Positions 16,054 through 23,634 of a stretch of 64,000 bases of DNA are shown in pieces (within the stretch, counting starts at the first letter, position 1; each line of letters opens with the position of its first letter). Below the pieces are notes generated by a model, which saw only the letters and a list, made by a program, of their open reading frames with translations, made no database searches and was not told the DNA's origin. Both the position numbers and the translations under genes were made by a program. This DNA comes from Rhodoblastus sp963748385 (lineage in GTDB: Bacteria > Pseudomonadota > Alphaproteobacteria > Rhizobiales > Beijerinckiaceae), in NCBI GenBank assembly GCA_963748385.1, contig CAVVIQ010000010.1, positions 1-64,000 on the forward strand, in the 5' to 3' direction.

Positions 16054-17793
16054 ATGGCTCATTCACAGAAACGCGTCATCCATTCCCCGGCTTACAAGGA
16101 CATAGCCTTGGCCGGAATCTACGAGATTTCGAAAATCCTCACCGGACCGCAGCCGCTGGAGCGCTCGCTTGGCGCGGTGATCGGCGTGCTCTCCTCCTTC
16201 ATGCAGATGCGCCGCGGATCGATTCTGGCGCTCGACTCCCAGGGAGAGCCGGAAATCGCCGCCTCGACCGGCGCGAGCGCCAAGGAAGGTGACAAAGAGA
16301 GTCCCAAAGAGGGCCCCAAAGAGAACCCGAAATCCCTGCTGCCACAGAAAGTCATCGACCATATCGTCGCCACCGGCATGCCGCTGGTGATCGAGAATAT
16401 CGCCGCCCATCCCTATTTCACCGGCTCGGCCTATCGCTACATGCTGCCGCCGATGACGACCGTCAGCTTCATCGGCGTGGCGATCAAGGTGGACGGCCAC
16501 GCGCGCGGCACGCTTTCGGTCGATCGCGAATGGACCGGGGCTTTCGATTTCCGCCTCGAGGACGACGTGCGCCTGTTGACCATGGTGGCCAATCTGGTGG
16601 GACAGACGATGCGCATGCACGAATTGGTGACGCGCGACCGCGACCGGCTGATCGGCGAACAGCATCGGCTGCAAAAAGCGCTGTCGGAAGCCCGCAGCGA
16701 AAGCGCGCCCGCCGCGCCGCCCCGCGCGCGCGCGAAATCCGACGCCATTCTCGGCGATAGCCCGCTGATGCAGGTGCTGATGGGCCGCGTCGAGGCGGCG
16801 GCGCGCTCCAACGCCACCGTCCTCATCCGGGGCGAGACGGGCACCGGCAAGGAGTTGATCGCCCGCGCCATCCACGACAATTCGCCGCGCCGCAAGGGTC
16901 CCTTCGTCAAGGTCAATTGCGCCGCCTTGCCGGAAAGCCTGATCGAATCGGAATTGTTCGGCCATGAGAAAGGCTCCTTCACCGGCGCCGTGGGCCAGCG
17001 CATCGGCCGTTTCGAACTGGCCAATGGCGGCACGCTCTTCCTCGACGAGATCGGCGAGATCTCCGCCTCCTTCCAGGCCAAGCTGCTTCGCGTGTTGCAG
17101 GAGGGCGAACTGGAGCGCGTCGGCGGCGCCAAGACGATCAAGGTCGACGTGCGCATTGTCTGCGCCACCAACCGCAATCTCGAACAGGCGGTGGCGAGCG
17201 GCGCCTTCCGCGCCGACCTCTATTACCGCATCAATGTCGTGACCCTGCTCGCGCCTCCCTTGCGGGAAAGGCCGGGCGACATTGCAATCCTGGCGCGACG
17301 GTTCCTTGAGCAGTTCTCACAGGAGAACGGCCGGCAAATGTCTTTTTCCGCCAAGACGCTGGATTTGCTCGGCCAATGCGCCTTCCCCGGCAATGTGCGC
17401 GAGCTGGAGAATTGCGTGCGCCGCACCGCCGCCTTGGCGGCGGGATCGGACATCCAGCCCAGTGACCTCTCCTGCGCCCAGGGCTCCTGCCTGTCGGCGA
17501 CTTTGTGGAAAGGCCACGCCGCGTCCGCCGCCGCCGCGCCGCTCGCGCGGCCGCATCCGGCGCCGGCGGACGAATTGCCGATCTATGCGCCCCAATCGGC
17601 GGCGCCGGCCGCTTGTCCGGCGCCCGACGGCTGCCCGGTCGGCAAGCCGGTTAAATCGGAGCGCGAAGTCCTGATCGAGGCGATGGAGAAGACCGGCTGG
17701 GTGCAGGCCAAGGCCGCCCGCCTGCTCGGCCTCACCCCGCGCCAGATCGGTTACGCCCTGCGCAAGCAGGATATCGACATCAAGCAGCTCTGA
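16054..17793 (+). CDS. nifA: NifA, nif-specific sigma54 activator
   Basis: 579 residues. GAF domain at about 20-195, AAA+ domain with Walker A GETGTGKE (about residue 260) and the sigma54-contact loop GSFTGAVG (about 310), and a C-terminal helix-turn-helix (EKTGWVQAKAARLLGLTPRQ). Cysteines at 442, 454, 474 and 479 form the C-X11-C-X19-C-X4-C pattern of oxygen-sensitive NifA proteins, so activity should be blocked by oxygen without needing NifL. The GAF domain carries an unusual Lys/Glu/Pro repeat at residues 76-92. Preceded by AAGGAGA seven bases before the ATG. It activates the sigma54 promoters mapped across this window. Confidence 0.95.
   Translation: MAHSQKRVIHSPAYKDIALAGIYEISKILTGPQPLERSLGAVIGVLSSFMQMRRGSILALDSQGEPEIAASTGASAKEGDKESPKEGPKENPKSLLPQKVIDHIVATGMPLVIENIAAHPYFTGSAYRYMLPPMTTVSFIGVAIKVDGHARGTLSVDREWTGAFDFRLEDDVRLLTMVANLVGQTMRMHELVTRDRDRLIGEQHRLQKALSEARSESAPAAPPRARAKSDAILGDSPLMQVLMGRVEAAARSNATVLIRGETGTGKELIARAIHDNSPRRKGPFVKVNCAALPESLIESELFGHEKGSFTGAVGQRIGRFELANGGTLFLDEIGEISASFQAKLLRVLQEGELERVGGAKTIKVDVRIVCATNRNLEQAVASGAFRADLYYRINVVTLLAPPLRERPGDIAILARRFLEQFSQENGRQMSFSAKTLDLLGQCAFPGNVRELENCVRRTAALAAGSDIQPSDLSCAQGSCLSATLWKGHAASAAAAPLARPHPAPADELPIYAPQSAAPAACPAPDGCPVGKPVKSEREVLIEAMEKTGWVQAKAARLLGLTPRQIGYALRKQDIDIKQL
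16281..16332 (+). repeat. 12-base tandem repeat inside nifA
   Basis: Imperfect tandem units built on CCCAAAGAG plus three variable bases (AAGGAAGGTGAC, AAAGAGAGTCCC, AAAGAGGGCCCC, AAAGAGAACCCG), encoding KEGD-KESP-KEGP-KENP within the GAF domain. Copy-number change would keep the frame. Confidence 0.65.
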
Positions 17794-17827
17794 TACGAAT
17801 TCCGAATGAATCATTTGGAATTCGTAT
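17793..17827. repeat. palindromic element / possible nifA terminator
   Basis: Perfect 11-base inverted repeat ATACGAATTCC (17793-17803) and GGAATTCGTAT (17817-17827) starting at the last base of the nifA stop codon. It resembles palindromic intergenic elements of Hyphomicrobiales; without a T-run it is not a classical terminator. Confidence 0.5.
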
Positions 17828-17878
17828 TCCTCTGGCGCGCAAATCCGCCCGCGAAATAGAGGATTTTCGCGCCATGGC

Positions 17879-17912
17879 GTTTCCGCGCATTGCGAAGCAA
17901 TCTTGCGGAAAC
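17879..17912. repeat. interrupted palindrome between nifA and nifB
   Basis: Outer arms GTTTCCGC (17879-17886) and GCGGAAAC (17905-17912), inner arms ATTGC and GCAAT around GAA, giving a cruciform or RNA hairpin 37 bases upstream of the nifB NifA site. Confidence 0.45.
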
Positions 17913-17948
17913 CGTATGAGGCTGAGGCGCGCCGATAGCGACAAACGA

Positions 17949-17964
17949 TGTCGCAACAGCGACA
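17949..17964. promoter_or_regulatory. NifA upstream activator sequence for nifB
   Basis: TGT-CGCAACAGCG-ACA, an exact TGT-N10-ACA site, 61 bases upstream of the nifB sigma54 promoter. Confidence 0.8.
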
Positions 17965-18025
17965 CGCGTCGCTCCCAGGTTTGCGGCGCCCTCGCTGAAA
18001 CCCTTGCATTGCATGGACCCGCCGC

Positions 18026-18041
18026 TGGCATGGCGCTTGCG
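18026..18041 (+). promoter_or_regulatory. sigma54 promoter of nifB operon
   Basis: TGGCATGGCGCTTGCG with GG at 18027-18028 and GC at 18039-18040 (10-base spacing), one mismatch in the -24 box. The nifB start at 18073 follows 32 bases later. Confidence 0.85.
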
Positions 18042-18072
18042 AATGGCTGTTCAGACTTCCGCGGAGGCGAAC

Positions 18073-19536
18073 ATGCTTTCTCTCGACCAATTGCAACCCA
18101 TCGACCTTGAATCGATGCGCGCCAAGCTCTCGGACAGCGGCTGTTCCTCATCCTCGTGCGGCTCCTCGGACAAGCCGTCCGACATGGCGCCGGACGTCTG
18201 GGAGAAGATCAAGGACCACCCCTGCTATTCGGAAGAGGCGCATCATTATTTCGCGCGCATGCATGTCGCCGTCGCGCCGGCCTGCAACATCCAGTGCAAT
18301 TACTGCAATCGCAAATATGATTGCGCCAACGAGAGCCGGCCCGGCGTCGTCTCGGAAAAGCTGACGCCCGGACAGGCGCGGCGCAAGGTGGTCGCCGTCG
18401 CCAACGAGGTGCCGCAGCTTTCCGTGCTCGGCATCGCCGGGCCGGGCGACGCCTGCTACGACTGGCGCAAGTCCAAGGCGACCTTTTCCGAGATCGTCAA
18501 GGACATTCCCGACATCAAGCTGTGCATCTCGACCAATGGCCTCGCCTTGCCGGACCATATCGACGAACTGGCGGAGATGAATGTCGATCATGTGACGATC
18601 ACCATCAACATGGTCGACCCCGAGATCGGCGCAAAAATCTATCCGTGGATCTACTACAAGAACAAACGCTGGTTCGGCGTCGAGGCGTCGCAAATCCTGC
18701 ACGAGCGCCAGATGCTCGGCCTCGAAATGCTCACCGCGCGCGGAATCCTCACGAAAATCAACTCGGTCATGATCCCTGGAATCAATGACGAGCATCTGAT
18801 CGAAGTGAACAAATGGGTGAAGGCGCGCGGCGCCTTCCTGCACAATGTCATGCCGCTGATTTCGGATCCCGCCCATGGCACGCATTACGGCCTGACCGGC
18901 CAGCGCGGTCCGACCGCCATGGAGCTGAAGGCCCTGCAGGACAAGCTCGAAGGGGGCGCCAAGCTGATGCGCCATTGCCGCCAGTGCCGCGCCGACGCGG
19001 TCGGCCTGCTCGGCGAGGATCGCGGCCAGGAATTCACCCTCGACCTTTTGCCCGAGGAGGTCGCCTACGATCCTTCCAGACGGGAGGCCTATCGCGAAGT
19101 GGTGGCGAAGGAGCGCGGCGACCATGTCGCGGCCAAGACCGCCGCGATTGAAGAGGTCAAGGCGGCGGCGGACAAGAGCCTGCTCTTCGCCGTGGCGACC
19201 AAGGGCGGCGGCCGCGTCAACGAGCATTTCGGCCACGCCAGAGAGTTCCAGGTTTACGAAGTCGGCGCCAAGGGCATCGCTTTCGTCGGTCATCGCAAGG
19301 TCGAGCAATATTGCCTCGGCGGCTTTGGCGAGGACGCGACGCTGGATGGCGTGATCGCGGCGCTGGAAGGCGTCTCCTTCGTGCTGTGCGCCAAGATCGG
19401 CGACTGTCCCAAGGACATGCTGAAGGCCGCCGGCGTCGAGGCCAGCGACAAATGGGCCTTCGAATATATCGAGACCTCGCTGGCGGAAGCCTATCGCGAA
19501 AAATTCGGCGGAGCCGAAATCGCGCTGACGGCCTGA
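18073..19536 (+). CDS. nifB: NifB, FeMo-cofactor precursor synthase (radical SAM)
   Basis: 487 residues. Makes NifB-co, the [8Fe-9S-C] precursor of FeMo-co, from two [4Fe-4S] clusters and SAM. The radical SAM motif is CNIQCNYC near residues 72-79; further conserved cysteines are in MRHCRQCRADA, and the C-terminal 110 residues are a NifX/NafY-like cofactor-binding domain (VATKGGGRVNEHFGHAREFQ). The N-terminus has a Ser/Cys-rich stretch (SGCSSSSCGSS). Start at 18073 chosen because it lies downstream of the sigma54 promoter and is preceded by GCGGAGGCG; earlier in-frame Met codons would lie in the promoter. First gene of nifB-fdxN-lrv-nifZ-nifT-SIR2-like. Confidence 0.97.
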   Translation: MLSLDQLQPIDLESMRAKLSDSGCSSSSCGSSDKPSDMAPDVWEKIKDHPCYSEEAHHYFARMHVAVAPACNIQCNYCNRKYDCANESRPGVVSEKLTPGQARRKVVAVANEVPQLSVLGIAGPGDACYDWRKSKATFSEIVKDIPDIKLCISTNGLALPDHIDELAEMNVDHVTITINMVDPEIGAKIYPWIYYKNKRWFGVEASQILHERQMLGLEMLTARGILTKINSVMIPGINDEHLIEVNKWVKARGAFLHNVMPLISDPAHGTHYGLTGQRGPTAMELKALQDKLEGGAKLMRHCRQCRADAVGLLGEDRGQEFTLDLLPEEVAYDPSRREAYREVVAKERGDHVAAKTAAIEEVKAAADKSLLFAVATKGGGRVNEHFGHAREFQVYEVGAKGIAFVGHRKVEQYCLGGFGEDATLDGVIAALEGVSFVLCAKIGDCPKDMLKAAGVEASDKWAFEYIETSLAEAYREKFGGAEIALTA

Positions 19537-19597
19537 TTTCAACCCATTTCGCGGCCTCTTGCGGCCGCGAAAGCAATAAGCAAGATGGAGCAATCCA

Positions 19598-19792
19598 ATG
19601 GCCTACAAGATCATCGTTTCGCAATGCACCGTCTGCGGCGCCTGCGAATTCGAATGCCCCAACGCCGCGATCAAGATGAAGGGCGACACCTACATCATCG
19701 ATGCGAAAAAATGCACCGAATGCGAAGGCAGCTTCGACAAGCCGCAATGCGTCGAAGTCTGCCCGGTGCCCAAGACCTGCGTGCCCGCCTAG
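19598..19792 (+). CDS. fdxN: FdxN-type 2[4Fe-4S] ferredoxin
   Basis: 64 residues with two cluster-binding motifs, CTVCGACEFECP near residue 10 and CTECEGSFDKPQCVEVCP near residue 38; the longer spacing in the second motif is typical of the FdxN/bacterial nif ferredoxin group. Genes of this type follow nifB in many diazotrophs and are needed for NifB function or electron supply to nitrogenase. Ribosome binding site AGATGGAGCAA precedes the ATG. It sits 61 bases after nifB in the same operon. Confidence 0.93.
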   Translation: MAYKIIVSQCTVCGACEFECPNAAIKMKGDTYIIDAKKCTECEGSFDKPQCVEVCPVPKTCVPA

Positions 19793-19803
19793 TAAGGCGC
19801 GAC

Positions 19804-20574
19804 ATGGCAGAGGCGGCGAACGGCTGCTGCGCGGTGGAACAGGCGACGGACTGGACCGGTCGCGCCTTCTCCTGCGAGGACTGTCCGCACCGGGAGATGC
19901 GCGCGCTCGGCCGCTGCGTGCTGGGGCGCGTCTGCGTGCGCGACGTGCGCGCCAGGCGCATCGACAAGTTCTTCGCCGGCAATCCGGAACTGGCCGGCCG
20001 CTACCTCGACCATCCCTATTTCGAGGTGCGGACGCTGGCCGCCAAACACGCCTCGCTGTTCGAAATCACCCGCCTGATGTCGGACAAGGAGGCCGAAGTC
20101 CGCGCCATGGTGGCCATGCGGCTGCCGCTGGCGCGGGTCAGGGAGATGCGGCGCGACCGCGACCGCAAGGTGCGGATCGCCTGCGCCATGCGGCTCGAAG
20201 GCGCCGAGCTTTTGGCCATGGCGCAGGACGAGGATTATTACGTGCGGCTCACCGTCGCCCGGCGTCTCGATCCGGCCCTGCTGCCGATCAAGATCGACGA
20301 CCCGGAGCCGGAGGTGCGCCGGACCGTGGCGCGGCGCCTGCCGGTCGAAAGGCTGGCGGCGCTGTCCGGCGATCCCGATCCGCTGGTGCGGCGCGAGGCG
20401 GCGGAGCGCATCGTCCCCGCCGCCCTGATCCTGTTCGCGGCCGATCGGGATCTTCGCGTTCGTCATGTCGTGGCCGAACGCGCGCCGCTCGACATCGTCG
20501 CCCGGCTGAAGAACGACCCCGACGAGGCGGTCGCAGAAATGGCGCGCAGCCGCCTCGGCCAAGAAGAGCGCTGA
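19804..20574 (+). CDS. LRV (leucine-rich variant) repeat protein with [4Fe-4S] cluster
   Basis: 256 residues. N-terminal cysteines C24, C27, C38 and C44 (CEDCPH, GRCVLGRVC) match the iron-sulfur domain of the Azotobacter vinelandii LRV protein, followed by about eight repeats of roughly 24 residues with the pattern D-x-x-x-x-VR-x-x-VA-x-R-L (for example EVRAMVAMRLPLARVREMRR, EVRRTVARRLPVERLAALSG). LRV repeats form a right-handed superhelix of alternating alpha and 3-10 helices. A gene of this family is also nif-linked in A. vinelandii, but its role is unknown. It lies between fdxN and nifZ, suggesting work on NifB or P-cluster maturation. Confidence 0.88.
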   Translation: MAEAANGCCAVEQATDWTGRAFSCEDCPHREMRALGRCVLGRVCVRDVRARRIDKFFAGNPELAGRYLDHPYFEVRTLAAKHASLFEITRLMSDKEAEVRAMVAMRLPLARVREMRRDRDRKVRIACAMRLEGAELLAMAQDEDYYVRLTVARRLDPALLPIKIDDPEPEVRRTVARRLPVERLAALSGDPDPLVRREAAERIVPAALILFAADRDLRVRHVVAERAPLDIVARLKNDPDEAVAEMARSRLGQEER

Positions 20575-20591
20575 AATGGAGGAGGACTGAT

Positions 20592-20888
20592 ATGGGCCTG
20601 GGACGCGAACAGACGGTCGAAATCTTCGACGACCCTCTCTACATGCCGGGCGCCAAGGTGGTGTCGCTCAAACATATCCGCAACGACGGCACCTATCCGC
20701 TCAAGGACATCGGCGAGATCATCGTGCGCAAGGGCGATGTCGGCTATGTGCGCGACATCGGCACATTCCTCCAGCAATTCTATATTTACGCGGTCGAATG
20801 GGTCGAACGCGGAACCATCGTCGGGATGCGCGGCAAGGAGCTGAAGCCCTGCGAGCCTCTAACCCAACAGAAAGGCGCCACCCCATGA
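20592..20888 (+). CDS. nifZ: NifZ, P-cluster maturation protein
   Basis: 98 residues. The conserved NifZ core is visible: KVVSLKHIRNDGTYPLKDIG, GDVGYVRDIGTFLQQFYIYA and VEWVERGTIVGMRGKELKPC. NifZ helps convert the paired [4Fe-4S] precursors of the second P-cluster in the NifDK tetramer. It is preceded by GGAGGA and its stop overlaps the nifT start (ATGA). A second, more divergent NifZ-like gene is at 42283-42555 on the other strand. Confidence 0.93.
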   Translation: MGLGREQTVEIFDDPLYMPGAKVVSLKHIRNDGTYPLKDIGEIIVRKGDVGYVRDIGTFLQQFYIYAVEWVERGTIVGMRGKELKPCEPLTQQKGATP

Positions 20889-21100
20889 AGGTCATGATCC
20901 GCTCCACGCCGAAAGGCCTGTCCGTCTATGCGCCAAAGAAAGATCTGGAAGAAATGATTGTCTCGACCGAGCGCGATCCGATCTGGGGCGGCAAAATCAC
21001 CCTGAAGAACGGCTGGATTCTGCTCCTTCCCGACATGCCGGCGGACACGAAACTGCCGGTGACGGTCGAAGCGAAAAAGCTGGAATCGGCCGATGCTTGA
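20885..21100 (+). CDS. nifT: NifT/FixU protein
   Basis: 71 residues, MKVMIRSTPKGLSVYAPKKD with the central segment DPIWGGKITLKNGWILLLPD, which is the NifT/FixU pattern. Its function is undefined; mutants in other bacteria fix nitrogen nearly normally. It is translationally coupled to nifZ (start 20885 within the nifZ stop) and overlaps the start of the SIR2-like gene by eight bases. Confidence 0.92.
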   Translation: MKVMIRSTPKGLSVYAPKKDLEEMIVSTERDPIWGGKITLKNGWILLLPDMPADTKLPVTVEAKKLESADA

Positions 21101-21956
21101 GCCCACCCTCCCCGTCTCCGCCAGCCTGCCGGAGCCCGGCTGGCTGATCGACGAAATCGCCGCCGGCTTGAAGGAAGGCGCGCTGATCCCCTATATCGGC
21201 CCCGGCGTTTACACCGCTTCCGACGTCAAGAGCGAGGCGCCGACGACGCCCGAAGCCGTCGCCGCCGCGCTGCATCTGCGCGCGCCGGCGCCCGGACGCA
21301 TTCGCACCAATATGTGGAGCGTGGCGCAATTCATCGAACAACGCCGCCATCGCAAGACGCTGACCGCCTTCATGGCCGATATTTTCGCTCACGAGGCGAC
21401 GCCGACGCCGCTGCATCGAGCATTGGCGAAACTCAAGAACCTGCCGCTGATCGTCGACGTCTGGTACGATTCCGCCATGCGCCAGGCCCTGGCCGGGCGG
21501 GCCGACTGGCGCGAAATCCAGGGGGTTTCGCGCGCGCTGGAATTTTCGGACATCTGGCACCGGGCCTATGATCCGGCGGGCGTGGAAATCGCCGGCGACC
21601 CGCCCGCTGGCGGGATCCTGCTCTACAAGCCGCATGGCGGCGTGACGCCGGCGAAGAATTTTCTCGTCGCCGATTCCGATTATGTCGAGGTTCTCACCGA
21701 AATCGACATCCAGACGCCGATCCCGGCCGCCGTGAAGGAAATCCGCACGACGCGCGGCTTCGTCTTCATCGGCTGCCACTTCCACGACCAGATGCTGCGC
21801 ATTTACGCCCGACAGATCGCCAAACGCTCTTCCGGCCCGAACTACATTGTTGTCGGTCCCGACAAATTGACGCGCAACGAGACAAAGTTCCTGAAGGAAA
21901 TGAACATGATTGTCGTGAAGGCCCCGCTGGCGGAGCTGGTCGCGAAACTGGCGTAA
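21093..21956 (+). CDS. nif-linked SIR2-like NAD-binding protein
   Basis: 287 residues of the SIR2_2-like group found in alphaproteobacterial nif operons. A Rossmann-type opening (GLKEGALIPYIGPGVYTASD) is followed by a central helical region and a C-terminal segment GFVFIGCHFHDQMLRIYARQ with IVVGPDKLTRNETKF. The sirtuin signature GAGxSxxSGIPDFR and a clear catalytic His motif are not visible, so protein deacetylation is unlikely; NAD binding or hydrolysis is possible. It is the last gene of the nifB operon, overlaps nifT by eight bases and is followed by a strong terminator. Its role in nitrogen fixation is unknown. Confidence 0.8.
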   Translation: MLEPTLPVSASLPEPGWLIDEIAAGLKEGALIPYIGPGVYTASDVKSEAPTTPEAVAAALHLRAPAPGRIRTNMWSVAQFIEQRRHRKTLTAFMADIFAHEATPTPLHRALAKLKNLPLIVDVWYDSAMRQALAGRADWREIQGVSRALEFSDIWHRAYDPAGVEIAGDPPAGGILLYKPHGGVTPAKNFLVADSDYVEVLTEIDIQTPIPAAVKEIRTTRGFVFIGCHFHDQMLRIYARQIAKRSSGPNYIVVGPDKLTRNETKFLKEMNMIVVKAPLAELVAKLA

Positions 21957-21976
21957 AGAATCCCCGCCCGAGAAAC

Positions 21977-22011
21977 GCCCCCGGCGCCAGCGCGAGCCGG
22001 GGGCTTTTTTT
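21977..22011 (+). terminator. rho-independent terminator of nifB operon
   Basis: GCCCCCGGC (21977-21985) and GCCGGGGGC (21996-22004), a perfect 9-base GC stem with 10-base loop, followed by seven T. It ends the nifB-to-SIR2-like operon just before the convergent ferredoxin gene. Confidence 0.9.
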
Positions 22012-22019
22012 ATGTCGCT

Positions 22020-22385
22020 TCAAGCGCCGCCCGGCGCGCCCGAAAACTTCACCAGAATGTCCTGGTCGCGGACGATGTATTGGCAGGCGGAGCGCCAGCG
22101 CGGCGCGATGTCCTCGACTTCGGCGCGGCGAATGTCCTCGGCGGTGATCTTGCCGAGCGACTTGAGCAGATCCTTCTCCTTCTCGGTCAGCATCGAGCCC
22201 ATGGTCTTGCCGGTAAGGGTGATGACCTCGACCAGGCACGAGCCGCAATTTCCGTCCTTGCATTCGAAGGGGATCGGAATCTTGTTGGCCTCGGCCACGG
22301 CGAGGATGGTCTTGGTGTCGCCCGCGACCGCATAGACGGTCACGTCCTTGTGCAGCAATGGCGACGAAAAGGTGACATTAGGCAT
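22020..22385 (-). CDS. [2Fe-2S] ferredoxin, FeSII (Shethna protein II)/FdxD-like
   Basis: 121 residues. Plant-type [2Fe-2S] fold with ligands C42, C47, C50 (PFECKDGNCGSCLVEV) and C101 (RSACQYIV). Length and sequence follow the A. vinelandii FeSII protein closely: it starts with FSSPL and ends DQDILVKFSGAPGGA, where FeSII ends in a similar GEPGGA. FeSII protects nitrogenase by forming an inactive, oxygen-stable complex with both components; the related FdxD of Rhodobacter capsulatus is also nif-linked. The gene is divergent from nifHDK with its own sigma54 promoter at 22421-22436 and probably shares the NifA site at 22498. Protection versus electron transfer cannot be decided here. Confidence 0.88.
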   Translation of the reverse strand: MPNVTFSSPLLHKDVTVYAVAGDTKTILAVAEANKIPIPFECKDGNCGSCLVEVITLTGKTMGSMLTEKEKDLLKSLGKITAEDIRRAEVEDIAPRWRSACQYIVRDQDILVKFSGAPGGA

Positions 22386-22420
22386 TTTACGCTCCTTGGT
22401 CCGGATGGACTGGTGAGCGC

Positions 22421-22436
22421 TGCAAGGCGCGTTCCA
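22421..22436 (-). promoter_or_regulatory. sigma54 promoter of the FeSII-like ferredoxin gene
   Basis: Minus-strand TGGAACGCGCCTTGCA: GG and GC separated by 10 bases, TTGCA exact, one mismatch cluster in the -24 box. The gene starts 36 bases further on. Confidence 0.7.
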
Positions 22437-22497
22437 CAGGATTCTCCCGCCATTTTCGCCGCCGAACCCTGGCGCCAGGCTTCAAACGTGTCGGGTT

Positions 22498-22513
22498 TGT
22501 TGCAGTCGCGACA
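22498..22513. promoter_or_regulatory. NifA upstream activator sequence shared by nifH and ferredoxin gene
   Basis: TGT-TGCAGTCGCG-ACA, exact TGT-N10-ACA, 78 bases upstream of the nifH promoter and 61 bases upstream of the divergent ferredoxin promoter. It is the only full site in the 285-base intergenic region. Confidence 0.8.
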
Positions 22514-22591
22514 CGAGCGTCGAACCGGCCGCGCTCCCGCCGCAAGTTATATCTCACTGTTTTAACACGTGTATTTATCGACGCCGCGATC

Positions 22592-22607
22592 TGGCACGGC
22601 CGTTGCG
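22592..22607 (+). promoter_or_regulatory. sigma54 promoter of nifHDK
   Basis: TGGCACGGCCGTTGCG, a near-perfect consensus, GG 22593-22594 and GC 22605-22606. The leader to the nifH ATG is about 52 bases. Confidence 0.93.
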
Positions 22608-22670
22608 ACCGATGGGCCAGAGCGAAGGCATTGTTCGCTCTTCAGTTCCATCCGCAACCGGAGACACTCA

Positions 22671-23570
22671 ATGGCTAAGCTCCGTCAAATCGCCTTTTAC
22701 GGAAAAGGCGGCATCGGCAAGTCCACCACCTCGCAGAACACCCTGGCCGCGCTCGCCGAGCTCGGTCAGAAAATCCTCATCGTCGGCTGCGATCCCAAGG
22801 CGGATTCCACCCGCCTGATCCTCAACGCCAAAATGCAGGACACCGTCCTGAGCCTCGCCGCCGAAGCCGGTTCGGTCGAAGATCTCGAACTCGAACAGGT
22901 CATGAAGGTCGGCTACAAGGACATCCGGTGCACGGAATCCGGCGGTCCGGAGCCGGGCGTCGGCTGCGCCGGCCGCGGCGTCATCACCGCCATCAACTTC
23001 CTGGAAGAAAACGGCGCCTATGACGACGTGGACTATGTGTCCTACGACGTGCTCGGCGACGTCGTCTGCGGCGGCTTCGCCATGCCGATCCGCGAGAACA
23101 AGGCGCAGGAAATCTACATCGTCATGTCCGGCGAGATGATGGCGCTCTACGCCGCCAACAATATCGCCAAGGGCATTCTGAAATACGCCCATTCCGGCGG
23201 CGTGCGCCTGGGCGGCCTGATCTGCAACGAGCGCCAGACCGACAAGGAGCTGGAGCTGGCGGAAGCTCTGGCCGCGCGCCTGGGCTGCACGCTGATCCAT
23301 TTCGTGCCGCGCGACAATATCGTCCAGCACGCCGAGCTGCGCCGCCAGACGGTCATCGAATACGCCCCGAACTCGAAGCAGGCCGACGAATATCGCCAGC
23401 TCGCCACCAAGATCCACGGCAATTCCGGCAAGGGCATCATCCCGACCCCGATCACCATGGAAGAGCTGGAAGAAATGCTGCTCGATTTCGGCATCATGAA
23501 GACCGAAGAGCAGGCGCTCGCCGAGCTTCAGGCCAAGGAAGCCGCCAAGGCGGCCGCCGCCGCGCAATAG
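22671..23570 (+). CDS. nifH: NifH, nitrogenase iron protein
   Basis: 299 residues. Homodimeric ATP-dependent reductase of the MoFe protein. P-loop GKGGIGKS at residues 11-18; [4Fe-4S] ligands C99 and C133; R102 in the segment GCAGRGVI is the residue ADP-ribosylated by DraT in organisms that have it (no draT in the window). The C-terminus has an Ala/Lys tail (KEAAKAAAAAQ). The start at 22671 is preceded by CCGGAGA; upstream in-frame codons lie in the promoter and leader. First gene of nifHDK. Confidence 0.98.
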   Translation: MAKLRQIAFYGKGGIGKSTTSQNTLAALAELGQKILIVGCDPKADSTRLILNAKMQDTVLSLAAEAGSVEDLELEQVMKVGYKDIRCTESGGPEPGVGCAGRGVITAINFLEENGAYDDVDYVSYDVLGDVVCGGFAMPIRENKAQEIYIVMSGEMMALYAANNIAKGILKYAHSGGVRLGGLICNERQTDKELELAEALAARLGCTLIHFVPRDNIVQHAELRRQTVIEYAPNSKQADEYRQLATKIHGNSGKGIIPTPITMEELEEMLLDFGIMKTEEQALAELQAKEAAKAAAAAQ

Positions 23571-23587
23571 GTCGCGCCGCTCCCGCC

Positions 23588-23609
23588 CGGCCCCGCTCAG
23601 GCGGGGCCG
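23588..23609 (+). other. stem-loop between nifH and nifD
   Basis: CGGCCCCGC (23588-23596), loop TCAG, GCGGGGCCG (23601-23609), no T-run. A stable hairpin at this place in other diazotrophs stabilises nifH mRNA or lowers read-through so that NifH exceeds NifDK; the same is inferred here. Confidence 0.65.
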
Positions 23610-23634
23610 GCCCAAGCCATAGCAGGAGAAAGCC

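Noticed and set aside
18148..19593. A 481-codon minus-strand open frame opposite nifB
   Set aside because: Shadow of nifB; no ribosome binding site or motif.
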